Shown: positions 22,213-27,159 of the stretch, piece after piece | Layout: each line of letters begins with the position of its first letter | Position numbering within the stretch: position 1 is the stretch's first letter | Position numbers and translations under genes: made by a program | Origin: an uncultured Planctomycetaceae bacterium | Lineage (GTDB): Bacteria; Planctomycetota; Planctomycetia; Pirellulales; Pirellulaceae | Reading direction: 5' to 3' | NCBI GenBank assembly: GCA_903927685.1 | Contig: CAIYOB010000612.1 | Coordinates: forward strand, 1 to 27,159 | DNA length: 27,159 nt | Notes under the pieces: generated by a model | Databases searched by the model: none | What the model saw: the letters and a program-made list of their open reading frames with translations, nothing else | What the model was told of the DNA's origin: nothing

Positions 22213-24843
22213 TTACGGTCTCACGCAGACGCTGAGTGGGATGTCGATGTAATGGAGATTAACGGGCGGTTCGCCGGGCTGGCCCGCACTCAGCACGCCG
22301 GCACTCATGGCCTGCGTCACGATCCGCAGGGTCGCCCGATATGCGCCGGGACGGTCGGTGCCGCGAAACCGAACCGTGACCGATTCCGACTCGGGAGTCG
22401 GGCCGCCGCGCAGGCCGCTCTGGCCGTCTGCGCCCAGGAACCGTAGGGTCTGCGGCGTCGCGCCCCGATGTTCGCTGGTGAACTCGAACAACTCGGCCTG
22501 CTCGCCGAGGATCACTGCGCCCACGTCGTCGCACGGTGCCGTCAGCCGCTGCATGTGGTGCGGTTCCGTTCGCGGGCAACCGGCCAAGCCGTACAGCACC
22601 GTGGGCACTGGCTCGGGCGAAGCCTCGTCAAGCTGGCGTGGGCTAGTGCGCCGTTGTCCGTTGGTGACGGTGCGCGGCGCCGAGGCGACACTCTGCCCCG
22701 GCTTCGTCGGGAGGAACGTGATGGGCCCGGTGTCGCTGACGGTCAATAGCGGCCGGAGAAGTGTCACTTCGGAGAAGTTGTCCAAGAAGACTGCGCCCTC
22801 GGCATTGTTCTGGTGGGAGACGATCCCGCCGGCCGTATCGGGACCGCCCAAGTCGAAAACGGGCGCAAAGAGGGCGGCGATCTGGCGCCGCACGAACGTC
22901 GCGCTGGTCGTGCGCGGCAGCGGCACGCCGCCCCAGAATTGGTAGCCGGAGGCATTGGCGTTCTGACACAAACGCAAGTAGGCGGACAGCGGCTCGCCGT
23001 CGGTGACCGCCATATCGACCGAGTAGGCTGCCACACAGCCAGGCCGAACCGCCAGCGGCAGCAGCGGATCGCAGTTCCAGACGCAGCCGAAGCCTCGGGC
23101 GATATCGTTTTGCGAGGCGCCGGCTTCCTTGCCGGGGAGCTTCAACGACCATTCACCGTCACTGGCCCGCTCGCGCGTCCGAACGGCACCGTTGGCCAGC
23201 AACCAGTTCGCAGCGGTCTCGGGCTTGTCCGGCGGACCTTCCTCGAAACTGCGGTTCCGGAAAGCAAAGCAGGCCGTGTCGGCGGGGTGGATGCGGTCCA
23301 TGACTTTGTGCTCGAACGGGGTCGCGGGCAGGCCGCTGGAGTTGTACAGCGAGCAGCGCGGAAAGCCGCCCCAAGCGTAGTGTAGCAGCGTGGGCCGTTT
23401 CACCTCCGGATGCCAGACCGCGACCCGGCTGCCACCCTCGATGCGTGCCTGAGCCGAGTGCAGCACGAGATCGTCGCCGGCGATGTCGAACCCTGCGACG
23501 GTTCCGCATTTGTCCGTGGCGTAAGCTTCCAGCTTGCGGTCGACAGGGGCATCGCAAGCTGGAAGCTTACGCCACTCTTGCTTGGCCACCAGACCCGCGC
23601 CGACGTGCTCGAAGGTGACGACGAAGCGGTCGTCGTCGACCTCGACACGGGCGGGCACGGGGCTGCTCCCCTCGATATTTTCGCCATAGGCTACCTGCCG
23701 AGCGCTCAGCAGCAGGCGTTCGGCCACCGGCTCCTTCTGCTTCGGATGGATGTCATACGGCTCGCCCACGTCGATCGTCACCGCCATGCCGGTGTGCGGC
23801 ACGCTGCGCCAGACGTTCAATTGGGCCTCCCGCATATCGGTCCACACGCCGGAGAGCGTAGGCTGGTGCAGCGCCGCCAAGGTGGCCGCGTCCATGTCCA
23901 GTTGTCGGTCCTGCGCCGCACGATGCTCGATGAATCCCGGAAGCTGGACGAACAGGAACGGCAGGTTCGGCTGCTCCAAGGAGGTGCGCCAGCTTTGGAT
24001 CAGCGCGGGAAACAGCACCTGAAACTCGGCGCCCCGGCCGCCGTTGTATTCGCCCTGGTAGTACAGCACGCCGCGCAGGGCGTACGGTCCGAGCGGCGCG
24101 ATGATGCCGTTGAACCACTTCGACGTCATGTTCAGGGGGCTGTTGAGCAAGTGTTTCAGCGCCGGCGAGTCGGTCAGGGACGGCGCGTCCACCCAGGCTT
24201 CGGCGGGCACGATCGCCACCGCCGTGATCATGCCGACGGGCACTTCGCCGCCCAGGTGACGATAGAGCTTTTCGGCGAAGAAGCCGCTCACCGCGGAGTA
24301 ACTGCCGTTGATGGGGGGCTTGGTCCAGGAGACCGGCTGCGTCAAGTCCAGCTGAGGTTCCGGCGCCTGCGATTCCTGGCCCGGTATATTGGCAACGCGT
24401 AGGTGCGTGCAGGCTTCGAGTCGCTTCAGACCGTCCGCCCCGCCGGTGGCGCCGCCGAGTCCCAGCATCATGTTCGACTGGCCCGCCGTGAACCAAACCT
24501 CGCCGACGAGCACATCCTGGACGGTCACCCGCTGAGGCGTTGCTCCCTCGGCGGCCACCGTCAGGTCGCGTCCGGTCGAGTTGGCCGACAGCGGATCGAG
24601 CGTAACGCGCCACCGGCCTTGGACGTCGGCCGTGGCTCGTTTGGTCTGCCCCGCAAAGGCGACGGTTACCGCTTGACCCGGCGCGGCCCATCCCCAGACC
24701 GGCGCCGGCCGATCGCGCTGTAGCACCATGTGATCCGAGAAGATCTTCGCCACCCGCACTTCAGCTCGGGCCAGCGAGGCCGAAAGGCAGAGCGCCAAGA
24801 GGGTCATCAACAACGATCGTGGTCGGGTCGAGTTCAAGATCAT
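22213..24843 (-). CDS. Secreted sialate O-acetylesterase-like protein with in-frame repeat insertion
   Basis: This 876-residue protein removes, by family, O-acetyl groups from sugars. It has a signal peptide (1-27, ending SLARA-E) and an N-terminal domain with the usual IFSDHMVLQRDRPAPVWGWA. The nucleophile motif is GQSNM (S123), a variant context of the usual GQSNMEW. The oxyanion segment reads YYQGEYNGG, and DIHPKQK supplies D364 and H366. A C-terminal jelly-roll (from about 550, FRNRSFEEGPPD) and a further beta-domain make it longer than the usual 500-650 residues. Residues 423-443 are encoded by a 60-base palindrome in a loop between GLVAK and GFDIAGDD, without frame loss. The ATG at 24843 overlaps the stop of the upstream gene (ATGA), so the two are translationally coupled. 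All catalytic residues are present. Confidence 0.88.
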   Translation of the reverse strand: MILNSTRPRSLLMTLLALCLSASLARAEVRVAKIFSDHMVLQRDRPAPVWGWAAPGQAVTVAFAGQTKRATADVQGRWRVTLDPLSANSTGRDLTVAAEGATPQRVTVQDVLVGEVWFTAGQSNMMLGLGGATGGADGLKRLEACTHLRVANIPGQESQAPEPQLDLTQPVSWTKPPINGSYSAVSGFFAEKLYRHLGGEVPVGMITAVAIVPAEAWVDAPSLTDSPALKHLLNSPLNMTSKWFNGIIAPLGPYALRGVLYYQGEYNGGRGAEFQVLFPALIQSWRTSLEQPNLPFLFVQLPGFIEHRAAQDRQLDMDAATLAALHQPTLSGVWTDMREAQLNVWRSVPHTGMAVTIDVGEPYDIHPKQKEPVAERLLLSARQVAYGENIEGSSPVPARVEVDDDRFVVTFEHVGAGLVAKQEWRKLPACDAPVDRKLEAYATDKCGTVAGFDIAGDDLVLHSAQARIEGGSRVAVWHPEVKRPTLLHYAWGGFPRCSLYNSSGLPATPFEHKVMDRIHPADTACFAFRNRSFEEGPPDKPETAANWLLANGAVRTRERASDGEWSLKLPGKEAGASQNDIARGFGCVWNCDPLLPLAVRPGCVAAYSVDMAVTDGEPLSAYLRLCQNANASGYQFWGGVPLPRTTSATFVRRQIAALFAPVFDLGGPDTAGGIVSHQNNAEGAVFLDNFSEVTLLRPLLTVSDTGPITFLPTKPGQSVASAPRTVTNGQRRTSPRQLDEASPEPVPTVLYGLAGCPRTEPHHMQRLTAPCDDVGAVILGEQAELFEFTSEHRGATPQTLRFLGADGQSGLRGGPTPESESVTVRFRGTDRPGAYRATLRIVTQAMSAGVLSAGQPGEPPVNLHYIDIPLSVCVRP
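23516..23575. repeat. Long inverted repeat, 22-base arms (family 1, copy B), inside a gene
   Basis: The arms 23516-23537 and 23554-23575 are perfect inverted copies of 22 bases around a 16-base loop. The total is 60 bases, or exactly 20 codons. On the minus strand, in the esterase frame, it reads WRKLPACDAP then VDRKLEAYAT, with no stop. Of the three frames on a strand, one meets TAA within the left arm, so the frame used is one of the permitted ones. Its arms match those of the copy at 13954-14011 except for one base. Confidence 0.93.
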
Positions 24844-27159
24844 CTTACGTTTCTCGCTCGTTCCGCATCCAGTTTCTCTATTTCGGCGAAGGCCGCTTTC
24901 ACCACTTTCAGTTCCTCATCGTACATCGCCGTGGGAAGGAACGAGGGCGGCGTACCCCACGCGTAGCCGAAGAAATCGCAGCCCTGGTCGTACCATTTCC
25001 TCCAGGAGCCGGGATCGGTGACACCCTTGCCACGGCCGATGATCGTGGTCATCACGCGCTGCTCCGGCTTGCGCACTCGCAAGAGCCAGCCCACCACCTC
25101 GTCGGACGATTCGGCGAACAGGCCGTCGCTTTCCGCCAGCATCGGGTGGTCCCGCCACAGGGCCTCGTCCGCTTCATGAAAGGGCACGTTGAAAATGATC
25201 TTGGTGTGGGGACTGGACTGGCGAACCGCCTGCTGCAGGGCCCGGAATTGACGTTCCAACACGACCCGCTTGTATTTCAGATGCTCCGCGGGCGTGATGT
25301 CCGCAGCCGTGGCAGGCAGCGGCCGGCCGATAATCTCCTGAAACGGCTGCTTCACGAACTCCGCCGGCTGCACCAGGGCCTCGTCCGGTTTCAACGAGCC
25401 GTAGACGAACCAATCCAGCAGCAACCAGTCGACGGGATAGTCCCTCAGGAATTCTCGTAAGCGTGCGCAGACCAGCTCGGTGTGGGGCGTCTCGGGACCG
25501 AAGAAGCCGCCGTGGCCGTAGGATCCCGGGACGCTGCCGGGCACAAGCCACTCGGGATGCTCGCGCGACTGGAAGAGGTCCGCCGCCACACAGTAGTACG
25601 ACCAGACCGGCAACTTCGCTTTTCGCGCCAAGGCGTACAGTTCGGGAAATAGCCGCGCGGCTTTGCTCTTGCCCACGGGTCCGAGCTTGCTCGGATACAA
25701 GGCGAAGCCGCTGGAACAGTACGCCTGACAGTAGACGACGTTGTTACCGAATTCCCGGTGCCAGTCGAAGTACTGCTGGGCATCCACCTCGGCCCAATCC
25801 TCCGGCTGTGACGGCCGGACGTTTCCGTGGGGCAGCGACTCACTGGGCGGCCAGCGAGCCCAATTGAAATCGCAGTTGAACAGCCTGATCGCCGGTGGAT
25901 CGTCAGAGGGACACTTCGGCTCGCTCGCCGCAGCTTGCGCGGCGACGAAAGCCGAGGCCGCGACAGCCAGACTTGCTGTCTCGGCGTTGACCAACTCCAG
26001 CAGGGACTCCGGCATCGGATGCTCCAACTGGACGTGTTGCTCGCGCAGCGCGGCGCGCAGCCGGTCGGGCGGCACGTCGGGCAGGTCCACGTTCAGCTCC
26101 TTGGCCAAGGCGGCCGCGGTTCCGGCCGCCTGGCCCAACTGCATCATCGTGCGCGACAGGCGGCAACTGGAGGCCGCCAGCGAACTGAAGCTGGCCGCGC
26201 GGCAGGCGATCAACAGGTTGCGGTAGCCCTTGGGAATCAAGCAGCGATAGGGCACGCCGTAGGGCTCGCGCAGTTCGCCGATGCCGTGCGCCTGACTGCC
26301 GTGTGTGTCCAGGGCATGGTCGGCGATGGCGATCATGTCGGGGTGCGTTTGCCGGCTCAACCCGCCACGCACATCGTCTTCCGTCAGCACGTACTCGCCC
26401 ACGATGCGGCGCGTTTCGCGGACACCCAACGCCGGAGCGAGCCAGGCGATTCGGTAACGCCGGAACTCGTCGTAGCGCGTTTGCAGGTCGTGCCAGTGGG
26501 CGAGCACGCGGCGCCGGCATTCGGTGTCAGCCGCCTGATAGTCGCGTTGCATGAACTCCTGGCCGTCCATCGTCGGCAGCATGTTGATGTTCAGATCGCC
26601 GTTGGGATAGTGGTTCATCTGGGCGACCGGAAAGCTGTCCCGCCACCAGCATTGGGCCGGCACATTTGCCGGCAACGGTTCAATGCTGGGATTTGGCTTC
26701 AGGGTGACCCGGTAGATCAACGTCACGCCGTTGACGTTCTGGCTGGCTTGCGCCGGAGCGCTCGGCTCGTCGAATCGATCGCGGGCCTCCTGGCCTGTCA
26801 TCACTTCACAGCGGGCACCGAGGCACAGCCAACCATCGCCGGTGGCATCCACATAGTTGCGGGCCACAATCCTCCGGCCGTCGTCGAGCTGCAGAAACTC
26901 GACACGTCCAGCGGCCGCCTGCACTGTCTGGAACGCGGTGTTCAACAGCACGCGGCAGCGGCGGGTCTCGTCCAGCATGGCCTTCATCGTCGCGGCCATT
27001 GCATCCGGCTCGAACACCACGCCGTGCCACAGCTCACGGCAGGCCGCCTCGTCCGCGTGCATGCCGCGCGTGCCGTGGCGGCGGAGCGTGTCGGCATAGC
27101 AGCGTCTCGGATCAAGGACGGTCTCGCCGCCGGGGAACCGATAGGGTTCTTTATCCGGC
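24840..27159 (-). CDS. FAD-dependent oxidoreductase fused to a TIM-barrel glycosidase-like domain, N-terminus outside window
   Basis: The frame is open to the right edge, so the start and the FAD-binding Rossmann motif are missing. The first half (27159 to about 25990) has the FAD oxidoreductase (PF12831-like) features VARNYVDATGDGWL, PYGVPYRCLIPKGYRNLLIA and SRTMMQLGQAAGTAAALAKE. About 25982-25914 encodes ETASLAVAASAFVAAQAAAS, like a cleavable signal peptide. The rest, some 357 residues, is a probable TIM barrel with IRLFNCDFNWARW, YPVDWLLLDWFVYGS, KIIFNVPF, ESDGLFAE and CDFFGYAWGTPPSF, resembling hypothetical glycosidases (GHL6 or GH29-like). Both halves look complete across the junction. 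The fusion may come from loss of a stop between two genes. The stop overlaps the esterase ATG by four bases (ATGA). Neither reaction is known. Confidence 0.75.
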   Translation of the reverse strand, partial: PDKEPYRFPGGETVLDPRRCYADTLRRHGTRGMHADEAACRELWHGVVFEPDAMAATMKAMLDETRRCRVLLNTAFQTVQAAAGRVEFLQLDDGRRIVARNYVDATGDGWLCLGARCEVMTGQEARDRFDEPSAPAQASQNVNGVTLIYRVTLKPNPSIEPLPANVPAQCWWRDSFPVAQMNHYPNGDLNINMLPTMDGQEFMQRDYQAADTECRRRVLAHWHDLQTRYDEFRRYRIAWLAPALGVRETRRIVGEYVLTEDDVRGGLSRQTHPDMIAIADHALDTHGSQAHGIGELREPYGVPYRCLIPKGYRNLLIACRAASFSSLAASSCRLSRTMMQLGQAAGTAAALAKELNVDLPDVPPDRLRAALREQHVQLEHPMPESLLELVNAETASLAVAASAFVAAQAAASEPKCPSDDPPAIRLFNCDFNWARWPPSESLPHGNVRPSQPEDWAEVDAQQYFDWHREFGNNVVYCQAYCSSGFALYPSKLGPVGKSKAARLFPELYALARKAKLPVWSYYCVAADLFQSREHPEWLVPGSVPGSYGHGGFFGPETPHTELVCARLREFLRDYPVDWLLLDWFVYGSLKPDEALVQPAEFVKQPFQEIIGRPLPATAADITPAEHLKYKRVVLERQFRALQQAVRQSSPHTKIIFNVPFHEADEALWRDHPMLAESDGLFAESSDEVVGWLLRVRKPEQRVMTTIIGRGKGVTDPGSWRKWYDQGCDFFGYAWGTPPSFLPTAMYDEELKVVKAAFAEIEKLDAERARNVR

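Noticed and set aside
20316..22235. 639-codon plus-strand frame opposite the (alpha/alpha)6 gene
   Set aside because: Same reason: no motifs, and the minus-strand protein has a signal peptide and recognisable domains.
1..27159. CRISPR arrays, tRNA or rRNA genes, intact insertion sequences, phage genes
   Set aside because: None seen by eye: no regularly spaced direct repeats, no transposase or integrase motifs, no structural RNA patterns.

Overview
The window most likely comes from a member of the Planctomycetota, probably of the Pirellulales group. The DNA is GC-rich. It carries an RNase H-fold protein upstream of glgB, several families of long palindromic repeats, and many secreted polysaccharide-active proteins of types I associate with that phylum. 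This placement is an inference from gene content; no rRNA gene is present.

The left part (1-5500) is housekeeping. lepA (5' part only) and fabI lie on the minus strand with a 4-base overlap. A sigma-54-dependent activator with GAF input domains follows on the plus strand. Next come a small polyhydroxyalkanoate-system protein (minus), a DUF58 protein (plus, possibly nearly leaderless) and an A-type iron-sulfur carrier (minus). The middle-left part (5500-10430) holds a repeat-bearing gap, a secreted SMP-30/gluconolactonase-like enzyme, an RNase H-fold protein that has lost its recognisable catalytic residues, and the glycogen branching enzyme glgB.

From about 10384 to the right end the window is an accessory carbohydrate island. 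Intact members are a large secreted beta-propeller protein, a secreted DUF4091 glycosidase-like protein, a secreted (alpha/alpha)6-type glycosidase-like protein, a sialate O-acetylesterase-like protein, and a chimeric protein with an FAD oxidoreductase half and a TIM-barrel glycosidase-like half. The last two overlap by ATGA; together with the (alpha/alpha)6 gene they form a probable minus-strand operon. Between the intact genes lie gene remains: a GH2-like sugar-binding fragment, an SGNH esterase with a missing middle and a stop codon, a heparinase II/III-like gene with a frameshift and probable internal deletion, and a possible glycosidase C-terminal fragment.

The most striking feature is a set of long inverted repeats. 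One family has 22-base arms and occurs twice. One copy stands alone next to the truncated esterase. The other is a perfect 60-base copy inside the sialate O-acetylesterase gene, where it adds 20 codons without breaking the frame. Two other families, with 24- and 25-base arms, occur at 5723-5799 and 14493-14577. The in-frame copy resembles the behaviour of the Rickettsia palindromic elements and is the best candidate for an under-described system here. No CRISPR array, tRNA, rRNA or intact insertion sequence was seen.
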